Shown here piece after piece: positions 45,641 to 57,500 of a stretch of DNA of 64,000 nucleotides. Origin of the DNA: Epiperipatus broadwayi (Eukaryota; Onychophora; Udeonychophora; Euonychophora; Peripatidae). The position numbers were made by a program, and so were the translations under genes. Below the pieces are notes generated by a model that searched no databases, was not told the DNA's origin, and worked only from the letters and a program-made list of their open reading frames with translations. The stretch covers positions 2,854,001 through 2,918,000 of the forward strand of contig JAQFVV010000152.1 of NCBI GenBank assembly GCA_028023455.1, written 5' to 3'. Position 1 is the stretch's first letter. Every line of letters starts with the position of its first letter.

Positions 45641-48600
45641 CAGGGTAACCCAAAATTAATCAAGAGCTCTTGTGTTCGTATCTTCCTATTTTACTAAGCT
45701 ATAGCTAATTCAATTATTTTCTATTTTGCTTTACCTTATAATTCTGTTTTATTTCTTTAAATGCTGTAATTCAATTAGTATGTTTCCATCTCTATACTTG
45801 GGTTAATATTTTGTATTTTAATCTGTTTTTCTTTTATTATGATGATGTGCCAGCATAGCCATCGACAGAGCGAATTATTCCTTTTTTTTATTTAAATCAA
45901 GATGCCGCCATTAAGGCGTTTTAAATGATAAATTTTGTCCCATTTTACTATCTCGTTGAATCGCTCATTCGAGGGCTATCTTACTATTATTCCAGTATTT
46001 AATGATTTTACAGTCAAAACCCACATGTTTATTGATTTTGACAGAATATGAGAATATGTGCGAGGTCAATGAGTAAATATTTAACAAATGCATGATTGCG
46101 TAATTAATTTATGCTTTCTTTTAAAACCCCGCAATCATGCATTCTCCCACTTTAAAAATGTTTTATTGTTCTGCCGAATTTCCAAGCTTATAATTTTGAG
46201 GTCGAGAATGGGCGGACTTTCTTAAAATAAATATTTGGGGAATTGATTAGGGGTTTTCTTTAGCTAAATGAAGCCTTTTTAAAATATATTATATACTTTA
46301 TTCGACTGTTGCTAGTAGGTGTATTGGGTGTCAGAGATCGCTTTGCTCCTCCTAAGGGCTTTAAAATAGCTAAGATCGTTTCCCCTTCACTTCTTGCGGT
46401 TTCCAGGTAGTGTGTACTCGAAATTGTCACACCTGGAAATTCTACGCAGTTGTCACCCAGTCACTAATATTTGGATGAATCCAGACTTTGGCTGCCTGTG
46501 ACACCACTTCCTACAGATTTATGGTGAGACGCCCCCGTCTTTATTTCACTTATTTATTATATAATTATTTATTTGCAAAGTTCCAGTGGTTTAAACGTAT
46601 CACACCCTCCATCCTTTACAGAAAATCCTCACTAGCACCACCGACCTCCCAATGTAATTTAATTATTTCTATGTATAAAAAAATGCCTTAATCTCGTCCC
46701 CACCTTATAGCTTAACAAGCATTAGTCCGTTCTATTCTCGAATTCAAGAAGTATTATATTAAACTTTAATATTGCCAAATGTTTTATTCAACTATTTCTA
46801 ATTTACTCAAAGCGCCTCGGATATCTTCCCAAACTTTTAGGCACATTATTGTAATATTATATTAGCACGAGGTATAGGGAATGCATTAACCACCCGTAAA
46901 TGTAAATTGTCATTAATATTATTTTAAATACAATCTTAGTAAACTTCGCTGTCTCCCATATGCAGACAGTGGGCGTATATTATATATTTTGATATTTTAA
47001 TAAATTTTTTAAATCTACTAACTTTTGATTCTTTATTTTCTGGATCCATATCACTGTCTCAGTCTAGAACTTTTATACATTTTTTTGTGCCATCCATAGA
47101 CGTTTAGTTAGCAAACACAAGCTTATATCGTAGTATAGAGTTTCTTTGTTTCTCCCTCACCACCAGGCACCAATTTAAAGGTTATATTATTAGTAGCATC
47201 AGATGCATTATCACGTAGGTGGTGCTGTGGAATTTAGGCTTTGGATTCGAACCTAAGATATCTAGAGGGCAACCCCTCCTAGAGTGTTGAGTTTCATGTT
47301 TGGGGTTTGAATTCTGCAGTGTGTTAGCGAGGTAGACAAATCTGACTTACAATAATGTCTTCCTGCTAGCGATTTATATAACTAATTCCAGTTTCCTTAT
47401 TTAAAGATTTCAAAACAAAAGGATCTTGTAAGAAATACAACGAAACAGCACAGGCGAGCTTTCCTTAGTTCTGACAAGAAACATCGGGACCAAAAATGTC
47501 ATGTCTGCAGAATAGCCCATGAATGACCACACAAGATCATCAAGGTTGATTCCAATACAAGAAAAGAAATGATTACGGTATTACATAATCTGAAACATAG
47601 GAAAACCAAAATCTCTACTAAGAAAAACAACAATATACTGATAAACTGGTAGCCAAAAGATTTTTGGTCTGCAGGAAACTCTAACCAAGATTGTCTAAGT
47701 TAATTATAATGAAAAAGGGACAGGTGAGTTAAAAGAAAATTACTAATATCTGCCCAAGCATTTATCAAAGGGCTAGTAATATAAAAAGAGAAAACACTAA
47801 GTATATAAAATAGAAACTCGCAATACACTCCCAGATAAATAAATTTAAAAATTTGGAATCTTAAAACTAAGACTCCACTACATACAATAATAAGAAAAAT
47901 ACATAAGAAATAATTATTGAAATTCAAATGATTATATGTCTTATTATAGGTGAAGTTTTTTTTTAGATTAAGCTGAGACTTTTAACAGAGATTTAAGTCC
48001 TGGTTTCAATATATGAAAGTTCAGTTATCTTTCAGGCTTTAGATAATCCACAGAGTTATTCCAGCAGGATGCACAAAGTTCTTTCTAACTCAAATCCATG
48101 ACGAAGACTTTTGATTCATATTTCTTTGGTCGGGAGTATGAAGGCAATACCAAGGATCAGTTCTGGACTAGGCAATTAGCTCATGTTCTTGTGGTTACAA
48201 TTACAAAGCTCTGAGGGTTCTTTGGGTTATTTAGTACTGTATGTTGTTAAGAAGATTTCTCATGGCATATATTTTTGGCATGGCGAATGGATGGTCGCTA
48301 TTTAGCAAATAGTAGACAGTAATATGATATCAGCAGAATTTCCTATTAGTAGACATCAGAAATTCAACTTCAGCGAGTCATGTTGAACAAATAGCAAATA
48401 TGAAAATTAGAATCCGAATATGAAGCAGATGAATAATAATTAGCAGAATAATAATAATGAGCCAAATAAGAAGCTGAATCAATACTCATAACAAGCAGAA
48501 TAATAATAACCTGAATCATAATCAGTCAAAACCCCAAGTCTATTGATGTGAATTGTTATCTCCCGTGCAGTCTCTAATTAGAAGTTTTGACCAGGGTAAA

Positions 48601-49033
48601 TCTCTATCTCTTGCTTAATCTTAATTAAAAAAAACATCTGACCAGGGCTTTTATTCAAAATTAAATTAAAAGTAAATGCAAAAATAAGTCTTAGCTTTTT
48701 AAAAATAAATTACAATCAAAAATAAAAAGAAACTTAATCACAATCAAAATTTTTAAAAATTACAATGTTTTTTCAAATATTAAAACTGATTGCTTTTAAT
48801 TACTGTGAGAGAAAAAAACAAGGAACGAAAGAAAATAAAATTATTTAAAAAGTTAAAATCACAGAATTTAAAAATATAAACGAGAATGTGTGTTATTGCA
48901 CATCCTCTTAATATATAAAAAAAATAATACACAAAACTTTTAAATAGTTTTTTTTAAAATTTTTTATAAATATTAGATTTAGTTTCGCAATGGTACTTTT
49001 AAAGCAGATAAAGTATCCGGTTCAATATATATA
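45641..49033. other. Intron interior, mixed repeats, no gene seen
   Basis: An inverted repeat AATGCATGATTGCG...CGCAATCATGCATT lies at about 46086-46142. A GC-richer patch, 46280-46520, and a 67-codon plus frame from 46488 are not recognised. A B-box-like GGATTCGAACC lies near 47250 without a convincing A box. The stretch 47400-47700 has a short frame with HRDQKCHVCRIAHE but no domain. The stretch 47950-48600 is GC-richer and might be LTR-derived. The remainder is AA/TT-rich. Confidence 0.4.
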
Positions 49034-49035
49034 TA

Positions 49036-50000
49036 CACCTGGGTCTCGTTTTACGCGATAGATAGGTTCCTCAGAAAACACGCGCAAACAAAATCGTGCA
49101 AAAATAGACGTAACTTACCTTGAAAAAGGGGGGATATGGACTGATTTTTCAAAACTCGCGTAAAAGCAAAGCATCAACGTAAAATTTACATTAAAATTCG
49201 TGCAAAAAAAAAATAAGGAAATAAAATATGACTAATAAAAATTTCAAATTTGAAAAAAATTGATACAAGACCAACTTTTTTTAACTATAATATTTAATTT
49301 TATTCAAAACAATATATTTTTAAGCATAATTTACAGTAATTTATATTTTTTTATACACGTTTTAATTATTATCGCTATTAGCCGGTAAACAGGTTCGTTT
49401 GCAAACTGATAAAAAAAATCAGATTCTTCACAAGATGAAATACAACTAGCGCCAATGTCACTCTCATGTTGTGTTAATTAATGGTTTTCTGGTGACAACG
49501 TAATTAGTAATTAATCTAACAACTAAAAATTAAATTCTTATTTTTGTCTTTAATTTTCAATTTTAATTGTGCCCACTGCTATTACTGACTTTTTAAAAAT
49601 AAACTTGTGGACACTAAATGATTAATAATTGATTAAACATTCTTTTTTAAAAAACAAAAACAGAATGTGATTTAAAATGCAAAATTAACATGCACAATGT
49701 TTGAACAAATTTACATTATAATCTTGTAAAATTTAATGTGTGTATACATAAAATGTGGAAATCATGATTTTAATTTCATTATTGCATAAAATCCTACTAT
49801 TATAAAGCACTGAAAATATTGAAATTACTAAGTTGAAAGTCGAATTTCAATAATGTGCTATTACTTTCAATATAACGTAAGTGCGCGAAATTTATTATTT
49901 AAAGTAATAGCGCAATATCGGAGTTCGACTTCCGGTGAAACACGAATCGCGTAACTTCAAAATCGTGTTAAATAAGTCTGCGTAAAAAGAGACCCAGGTG
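49036..50000 (+). mobile_element. pogo/Tigger-like DNA element, copy 1 (965 bp)
   Basis: The ends are CACCTGGGTCTCGTTTTACG (left) and, inverted, GAGACCCAGGTG (right). Both are flanked by TA within a TATATA context, so a TA target duplication fits. The CTCGTTTTACGCG body of the terminal repeat resembles the ends of Tigger elements. On the minus strand near 49455, 'GASCISSCEESDFFYQFANEP' could be the decayed C-terminus of a transposase. No intact transposase is present. Copy 2 lies reversed at 58100-58969 and shares the interior. Confidence 0.7.
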
Positions 50001-50582
50001 TATATATTTCGCTAAGGTGATGTATGGTGAATTAGAATCTTTTTTTATTTTTCTAGTTGCATAGTTTTTTGTTCTGATTTTAGAAAATATTTATATAATA
50101 ATCAAGTCAAGAAATGTTTTTATTATGGTATTCCTTAATATAACTTTTAAATATTTGGTCATACTACATTAAAAATAATGACAATTATTTGCTAGATGAT
50201 TCACATTCTTTATTTCCTTGGCCATGATGGTTAATTTTGTACATTGACCAGATCAACTATATATATATATATTCATTTCAGTGTTCACACTAAATGGTAA
50301 CCTATGATCATTATTGGTCATAATTTGCCATTGTCATAGCCTTTCAAATTTAAAGCTATATGATAAAATATTGTTCCAGTTCATAAAAATAGAAAGGATA
50401 GGCAAGAGTGCAATAATTGTTTGTGGATTCTTGCTGTTCTTCATTAGTACTTTGAAGGGTTTTATAGAAAGGATTTTTTTCTAGTCATAGATGGATGGAT
50501 TACATTAAAGTGGTTTTTTTATTTTCAAGCAAATATAAGAAAAATGTTGCAACCATATTGTGATTTCTATATATATATATAT
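50001..50582. other. Intron interior, no gene seen
   Basis: AT-rich sequence with TA tracts at about 50257 and 50568. Nothing coding. Confidence 0.5.
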
Positions 50583-51070
50583 TGTAACCAGTTGGGTTAC
50601 ATCACAAACACTAATATAGTGTATGTGAATATATATGTGTAAAATAAAGAAAAAGTAGAAATAAACACAGACAAAAATTATAGTAGATATTTTCTACATT
50701 TACTGAAATAGAAATAAATAAATAATAACTCTGATTTAAAATATTGTTTTATAAATTAAACTTTAAAAAGGTCTGAATAAATATAAATATTGTATTATTA
50801 TTATTATTATTCTGATTTTGAAATGTAAAAACACCGTACTCATTTTTGGAATTTTTTTAATTAATTAAACAAAATTTTTATCTATTAGAAATCCCCTAAG
50901 TAAAAACATGTACATAGATTCCAAGGGATTAGAGATAAAAATAAAATTCTGTTTTTAATCAAGGTGTTGTTATAACACCTCAGATGATTCTATAAAAGGG
51001 CTGATAACAAATTATCTCCAGTCTGGATAGTGATTTTGAAGAGAACAGGTCAACTGCAGAGTTGGTTACA
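50583..51070 (+). mobile_element. Solo-LTR-like element (488 bp)
   Basis: It starts TGTAACCAGTTGGG and ends GTTGGTTACA, so TG...CA ends with a TGTAACC/GGTTACA terminal inverted repeat. ATAT flanks both sides (50579-50582 and 51071-51074), fitting a 4-bp target duplication. There is no coding region. This is the best-defined member of the window's TGTAAC repeats. Confidence 0.65.
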
Positions 51071-51623
51071 ATATTTTGTTGCAACTTGATGGAAGTGCAG
51101 CAGTTGGTTTTAGCTCACCATAGAATTTGCAGAATGGCTATCATAAACTGATATAGCTGAAAGCAAGATATTAGACTTTTCCTTAGCAGGAGTTTGAATT
51201 CACATGGAGTAAAAGACCCACTTGCTTGCCTGGAATAATTCTAGATAGAAAGAGACCAACTACAAATCAAGATTTTGCATGGATTGCATATTTTTACTTG
51301 ATGACAACAAACATGGATTATATTTTTCTAATGGACCAAAAATACCAGCTTGCTAAATAAATAATTATATAGATGCTGATTATCTAAAGGCAGAGAAGCC
51401 CAGATAAACATATATACAGCTGTGGTGAGTAGAGTTATATATCACATGATCACCATCTCATACTAGCACATAATTGTTGTGAATTGAGTTCAGACCCATA
51501 TGACTATATAAGCTATTGAGCTTAGATTGAAAATATTTTTGTGTTTTCCAATTAGAGTTAAAAGGTGGCTGCTGGAGGTTTGCATTAGATCCTAAGATCT
51601 AGGTGCAGTGCTCTCAGATCCAA

Positions 51624-51667
51624 GACTTCACTGATGATGGCCACAAGCCAGAAATTAGTCGGGATAT
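51624..51667 (+). ncRNA. Hammerhead relic (family A, array unit 1)
   Basis: CTGATGA (51631-51637), helix II TGGC/GCCA and GAAA are intact, but helix III reads TTAGTC and helix I has lost bases after the cleavage site (GTCGGGAT instead of GTCTGGGGAT). It is probably weak or inactive. Confidence 0.55.
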
Positions 51668-52074
51668 TGGATGAGTAGACACTAGATAGGGATTTTATGC
51701 ACAAGCCTTCTGGCATCTATTGATTACTCAGGTTAGCACAGGGTGGCACTACTGTAGGGAGTTTTGCTTTTGTTTACAACAATTATGTGCTAGTATGAGT
51801 TGGTGATCATGTGATGTTTACTGGTTTAACACCATTCCTGCCTAATAGGATAGTGGTGGCTATGATTGTTTAAGAGCCAAAGACACCAAAATGTATGGGT
51901 GCTGAATTGAGTTCAGACCCATATGACTATATAAGTTATTGAGCTTAGATTGAAAATATTTTTGTGTTTTCAATTTCATTCTCATAGTTTTGTAGTAAAG
52001 TAGAGTTAAAAGGTGGCTGCTGGAGGTTTGCATTAGATCCTAAGATCTAGGTGCAGTGCTCTCAGATCCAAGGC

Positions 52075-52116
52075 TCCTCACTGATGATGGCCACAAGCCA
52101 GAAACTAGTCTGGGGA
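52075..52116 (+). ncRNA. Hammerhead ribozyme (family A, array unit 2, intact)
   Basis: TCCTCA (52075-52080) pairs with TGGGGA (52111-52116) as helix I. CTGATGA is at 52081-52087. Helix II TGGC/GCCA has loop CACAA. GAAA is at 52101-52104. Helix III is minimal, C(TA)G, and the cleavage site is GTC at 52108-52110. Every core residue of a type I hammerhead is present. Sense to NUF2. Confidence 0.85.
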
Positions 52117-52525
52117 TATTGGATGAGTAGGCACTAGATAGGGATTTTATGCACAAGCCTTCTGGCATCTATTGATTACTCTGGTTAGCACAGGGTGGCA
52201 CTACTGTGTGGAGAGTTTTGCTTTTGTTTACAACAATTATGTGCTAGTATGAGATGATCATGTGATGTTTAGTGGTTTAACACCAATCCTGCCTAATAGG
52301 ATAGTGGTGGCTATGGTTGTTTAAGAGCCAAAGACACCAAAATGTATGGGTGCTGAATTGAGTTCAGACCCATATGACTATATAAGCTATTGAGCTTAGA
52401 TTGAAAATATTTTTGTGTTTTCAATTTCATTCTCATAGTTTTGTAGTAAAGTAGAGTTAAAAGGTGGCTGCTGGAGGGTTGCATTAGATCCTAAGATCTA
52501 GGTGCAGTGCTCTCAGATCCAAGGC

Positions 52526-52567
52526 TCCTCACTGATGATGGCCACAAGCCAGAAACTAGTCTGGGGA
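52526..52567 (+). ncRNA. Hammerhead ribozyme (family A, array unit 3, intact)
   Basis: Same helices and core as unit 2, 451 bases downstream: CTGATGA at 52532-52538, GAAA at 52552-52555, cleavage after 52561. Cuts at units 2 and 3 would release a 451-nt RNA. Confidence 0.85.
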
Positions 52568-52692
52568 TAATGGATGAGTAGGCACTAGATAGGGATTTTA
52601 TGCACAAGCCTTCTGGCTTCTATTGATTACTCTGGTTACCACAGGGTGGCACTACTGTATGGAAAGTTTTGCTTTTGTTTAGAGTTATATAT

Positions 52693-53400
52693 AATAACAA
52701 AATTTTAAATAATTTTTTTAGTAAAATTACATTTTGAAAGTCATGTGTGAATTTGTACTTTTTATGTTTATGGAGGGGGTATAGTTGAGCAGGGCTGTGT
52801 GGATGCAATGTGTTTATGGTGCTCCGAAATATATGCTCGGCACTGTCTAGACCTAGATATTGAACTCCCAGCATAGTCCAGCAGTGTATATGTAGGCCTT
52901 GGTCTCATGAATAGACCTCTTCTAAAGCCCCTAAGACTCACAATAGATGAGCAGGGCTGGCCCAATGCCTGATATTTTTTTCTGGATACTATTTTTTGTG
53001 GATGATCTGTCTAGGTACTTAGAAGGGGCAGTGCTTAAAAATGAGGTTTTTTTTAGCGACATCATGGGGCATTGTGTACTTAGTCCATGCTTGACTATCT
53101 ACTTATCATGGCATGAAGAGCTGCACTTCACTTTTCCTCTCTCACCTTGTCTACTTCATCAGCATTAACTAATCAAGCAGAAAGACATTTTGAAATTTTA
53201 TATTTTCTTAATTCTATAAAACGATTTTATCTTTCGTTTATTGAGAAAAAAAAAGAGACATTTTAAATCAATCAACAATCATCTGTCAAAAATTTCATAG
53301 TACTTGTTTCAAGGAAAAAGGACTATTCAGCAAAGAGAATTAAATTGCGAGAATAATCTGTAATAATTTTATTGTGATAAATACTAATATTATGTAGATA
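52693..53400. other. GC-richer segment, unrecognised
   Basis: The stretch 52770-53170 is clearly GC-richer than its flanks and carries overlapping frames on both strands (for example 52947-53168 plus, 52768-52965 minus). None resembles a known protein, and there are no convincing splice sites. It may be a fragment of a mobile element adjoining the ribozyme array. Confidence 0.3.
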
Positions 53401-53960
53401 AATTAATATATCGCACGTCTGTGCAAATTATATACATATGCGTTTCAGTAAACCTACTATGTAAAATGTATTTCATTTAACTGAAACTTGAAACTTTAAT
53501 CATTTATTGTATTTTTATATAATTTAAGATTTTGATAATTATTTTGTAGCAAGGCAAATAGGTTATTTCACGCACACGCACACATATGTATATGTATATA
53601 TATTGTCAATTATAACACATACGTAAATTTTAATCATTTTTTTTTGTTGTTATTGAATGTCAATTGAAATAGATTAATTATGTTATAAATCGCGTGTCTG
53701 TGCGCATATATATGTAAACTATAGTAATAATATGAATTGTAAATTGTAATTTTGTAAATTAATGCAACAATTCAAATTTTGAATAGCAATTATGTAAATC
53801 ACAAATGTAATAATTTTATGTTTAATTGAAATGTCTTCATCATGTATTATAAAACGCACGTGTGTGCACAGATATTTAAATGGTTTATAGATACCCATTA
53901 AGAAATAATGCAATTAATGTGATAACTTGAATTTTGTAATAATCTGGTAAATTATAGAAT
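53400..53960. repeat. Diverged repeat with a CGCACGTCTGTGC-type hairpin
   Basis: Related hairpin cores occur at about 53412 (CGCACGTCTGTGC), 53692 (CGCGTGTCTGTGCGC) and 53855 (CGCACGTGTGTGCAC), each after a 'TATAAA' or 'ATAT' lead and within similar AT-rich surroundings. Spacing is uneven (about 280 and 163). It may be a decayed satellite. Confidence 0.4.
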
Positions 53961-54617
53961 GATGACTATTATTGTGTATCATTCAAAATCAGAACCCTTA
54001 TAAGACCATAATCATTTATTTTTTGTTGTTATTAATTTGAAAACCAGGCTGCCATTGTTAATTTTTAGAAAAATTTACCCTAACTCTAATAACTTAGATA
54101 TTTTGTGTTTGAATGTAATAAATATAAAAAAAACATGCTGTAAAAGTAAGGTCATATATGAAAGAATGTAATGAAGCTGTTCAAATAATCATTTCATAAA
54201 GAAAAAGTTAAAAAAAAAAATATTTTTAATAGTTTTAAGAATGTTTATTTTTTCACTGATTCACAAATCCTAAATTTTGAAATTCAAATGATAAAATGAC
54301 AATTTCATAAACAGCTTCATCACATCTGTCACAAAATTTCAAAAAAAAAAAAGATGTATTGGAAGTCTTACCTGAGGTAATTTTTCACTGAGAAAATTAC
54401 TAAAACAGCGGCCTTGGTGTGGTCCATTTTTCTTCTAGAACCAGATGTGTCCATTTGTTCAAAAGTACCTATAACAATAAGAATGGTTTTTAGTGGAGAA
54501 AAAAGTAACAGAACAGTGTTTTCAAAAATAAATAAACAAACTCATAAAAAATAAAATGAATAAAAATAAATCAATAAAGATAATTTTTTATTATTATTAA
54601 CAATGATTACATGTGTG

Positions 54618-55005
54618 GAAGAAAGGCTGAGTTCAAATACATGGCACTATAACACAGAGTGGATGGATTGATGAAGCCAGAAACTGTGTATAAAATATCC
54701 TATATTACATGAAATTCCATATAAATATATTTATTATTTTGCGTAAAAGATATGAAGAAAGGCTGAGCTCAAATATATGGCACTATAACACAGAGTGGAT
54801 GGATTGATGAAGCCAGAAAGTGTGTATAAAATATCCTATATTCCATGAAATTCCAGTTGTGTAGCATAAACTTGTATATAAATATATTTATTATTTTGCA
54901 TAAAAAATATGAAGAAAGGCCGAGTTCAAATACATGGCACTGAACAATAAATGGATGGATTGAGGAAGCCAGAAAATCTATACAATATCCTATATTACTT
55001 GCCTA
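54618..55005. repeat. Three-copy tandem repeat, 136 and 157 bp
   Basis: Units start GAAGAAAGGCTGAGTTCAAA at 54618, 54754 and 54911. Each contains GGATTGATGAAGCCAGAAA and ends with 'ATATTTATTATTTTGC'. The second unit has an extra GTTGTGTAGCATAAACTTG. The TGATGA...GAAA pair loosely echoes the hammerhead boxes but lacks helix II. Confidence 0.8.
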
Positions 55006-55164
55006 AAATTGACACAAATCAATTGCGGGTCATAACTTTAGCACAGATGCAATAATTCGTCCATAAATTCAAACTTGGTCACGCGTGATACACTTCATAT
55101 TTATAATCATGCCAAAAAATGCATCAGCTCACGCAGTGACAGATTACCCCAGTCCCCAACTTTT

Positions 55165-55312
55165 TTCCATTCTACAGCATATTTATTTGAAAATATTATA
55201 ATTTATTATTCTGTAGCATATTTATTTGTTTCAGTATATTGAAAATATTATAATTTATTATTCTATAGCATATTTATTTGTTTCAGTAAATAGAAAATAT
55301 TATAATTTATAA
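55165..55312. repeat. Minisatellite, three copies
   Basis: Units around GCATATTTATTTG and AAAATATTATAATTTAT start near 55178, 55213 and 55267. The second and third include TTTCAGTA.AT. Confidence 0.7.
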
Positions 55313-55904
55313 AAAAAAAAATATATAAAAAAAAGTAATTACTTACCCATGAACGTTATCCAAAAACATAATTTGAGAAGAGGGCCCAGAATCACGGGCA
55401 ACTTCAACGGAAAATCACAATAAAATCTTCAATAATTGATCCAACTATTGTGGAATAACTTTTTTACGATAAATAAACTGATAAAAATAAAAAAATAAAA
55501 TTTTTTTTAGGTACCCTTCGCTAAAAATATTTATAAAAAATCTAAAAATTGTCGTACAGAAAAAATTCTTAGATTTTCAGGTAGATATCAAAATGGCGCA
55601 AAGAATAACATATTGCGCGTATGTGTGACGTTTACCGTTTACGCGTAAACTCAGCTCAAAATAGAAATTTCTAGAAAAGTCATACTGGGGGTCAAAGGGT
55701 TGTATTCCATCATCTCTTGGTCACATACAGTAATAGAGCTTGTGTTCTCTGAGCTAGATTTCAGACACGGATAAATGGGGATGTATATTTAGTGCTTTGG
55801 GGCATCCAGAGATGATCAATCATCATCTGGTTGGCGCAAAAGAGGATACTCTTTAAAGCCCACACACTATTATTTTTATTTTAATTTAGTCTTATTAAAA
55901 ATTT
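55313..55904. other. Spacer with a perfect 14-base palindrome
   Basis: No gene. GTTTACGCGTAAAC at 55637-55650 is a perfect palindrome within a short CG-containing patch (GCGCGTATGTG, ACGTTTACC). Its significance is unknown. Confidence 0.45.
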
Positions 55905-56200
55905 AAGTTTATAGTTGGCCAGTACAAGTGGCCTGAACATTGATGATGATCAGCATGTTTTAAATGTCCCAGCATTATTGTTTTGATTTCTCATTATTAT
56001 GTATTTTTAATGGATGGGCACTAAGCTGGTGCATCCAAGTTATGTTTAAATAATTGCCCAAGGTGGCAAAGGCTCAATGGTTAGCCTGGTCTAAGAAGAC
56101 CCATTTTCAATCCAGCCACAAGATGGTCTGTTGATTTTATTCTGATTTATTGTACTAATTTGTTTATCCCATCAATGATGATGATGGATGGTTATTTCTC
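55905..56200 (+). repeat. SINE-like repeat, plus copy
   Basis: Runs from AGTTTATAGTTGGCCAGTAC through GATCAGCATGTTTTAA and GGTGCATCCAAG to a tRNA-like module (GGTGGCAAAGGCTCAATGG, a fair A box) and CCTGGTCTAAGAAGACCC. It ends near ATGATGATGATGG. It parallels 10745-11131 in reverse. Confidence 0.6.
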
Positions 56201-56559
56201 TTGAGTACTCATACTTACTTTTATTTATAATGCTGGTTGATGATTAATTATTATAGTTGCTCTTCTGAGTTAGCTGGCTGATCTCATTGATCTCTCAATG
56301 ATCACAAAGATCTCTTGATCTCATGCTCCCCTTAAATATTTTATATTTATACACACTTTTGTAAATTATTGATATTTCATTTTAAATGAACTGGGAGTGA
56401 TGATGATTTTCCATTATGCCAGTTCAATTCTACGTTTAATTCCATTTCTTGATACCCCCATCCCGTTACAATATATATTGCCTTTATCAATATAATTAAG
56501 GCATTTAGCCAATTAATTGAGAAAGTTTATGTAAATGTCCAAAAAAAGCTAATATCCTT
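56201..56559. other. Spacer with a reversed TGTAACGG element start
   Basis: No gene. The minus strand reads TGTAACGGGATGGGGG starting at 56470 directly from a TATATAT tract, another member of the TGTAAC-next-to-TA pattern. Confidence 0.4.
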
Positions 56560-57500
56560 GAAATTATATTATTTTACAATCACTATAAATTGTAGAACTG
56601 TTATTTCTATCTATGGTGGAAGGTCTGAGATATTTGAAATGAAAATTGATATTAAACAGGATTAAGTTTGTTTTCTATCTTAATATTTGGTACAGTTTAT
56701 AGATGGTTTGATAGTTATTTGAACTGATTAAAAGCAAAAAAACAAGAAAGCTTCTAGAAGTGCAGTATGCCAATAATTGTGTTATCCTTATCAAGTCAAA
56801 GGTGATATTAAAATATTCTTGAATGCATCTTTCAAAGAATTTGTTTTAGTAATAAATGTTCAAAATTTCATGCTTTATCAGTCAGAGTTAGTGATGGTAC
56901 AAAAATTAAACAATTATCAACTTGAATGATTATTAAATTGAGAATGCACACCAATTTAAATATCTTAAATAATTGTTTTAGTTAGAAAGATGGACTTTAG
57001 TATTGAAGTATGATGTAGATTTTAGTGTGCTGGTGTTGAATTTTATAAGCTACTTTGCTATAGTAATATAGGCAGTTATTATTTAAAAATTATTTTATGG
57101 AAGCTAAAATAAATATTTTTGATAAATAACAGACACTGGAAAAATTTTACTGAAGGCAACATTTTGAAAATGTAATCACTAGGTTATAAGATCAATTGAT
57201 ATGTTATTGAAACTTTAAGATTAAAAATTATTATTTGGTGAATTTAAATTGTCATTTCATAAAATAAATAAATGTTATTTGTATTACAAATACTATTTCA
57301 CCTAAAGAGATATGTATTGCTTATTTTCATTGGGAAAATGAGACAGAATATTAAAGAGCAACCTATGGACTTAATGTTAAAGTTTTTCTGAAAAAAAAAA
57401 AGTTTATTGATATTAAAAAACATTATCATGAAATATCAAGTAAACAGACTAAAGGACTAGTATATATTCTAATTAAATTGGTGTTAAAAAAGGCTATACT
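56560..57500 (+). pseudogene. Decayed RTE-type LINE, RT palm to tail
   Basis: Translation through stops gives YGGRSEIFEMKIDIKQD near 56612-56662, matching the 'GG..S..F.V..GVKQG' loop. Then near 56757 EVQYANNCVILIKSKV matches the catalytic 'LQYADD.AL.....'; the second catalytic Asp pair reads NN. After 56940 it contains diverged thumb sequence. The copy is inactive by loss of catalytic residues and by stops. Confidence 0.55.

Larger units (their letters stand above)
51443..52680 (+). mobile_element. Tandem hammerhead-ribozyme array (family A)
   Basis: The insert is flanked by a 12-base direct repeat AGAGTTATATAT (51431-51442 and 52681-52692). It opens with 38 bases that are the reverse complement of the unit's own ATTATGTGCTAGTATGAG region. 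Then come a partial unit and two full units. Hammerhead cores at 51631, 52081 and 52532 are 450 and 451 bases apart. Units end GTTTTGCTTTTGTTT. No coding. Insertion as a ready-made multimer with a target duplication points to retrotransposition of a multimeric RNA, as proposed for Penelope-like repeats and retrozymes. Confidence 0.8.

Noticed and set aside
47215-47420. A tRNA gene suggested by a GGATTCGAACC B-box-like sequence.
   Set aside because: No acceptor stem, no anticodon arm and no good A box could be paired. At most it is a diverged SINE head.
52947-53168. A 'FVDDL' frame as the catalytic motif of a Penelope-type reverse transcriptase next to the ribozyme array.
   Set aside because: None of the surrounding RT motifs is present, and composition alone explains the short match.
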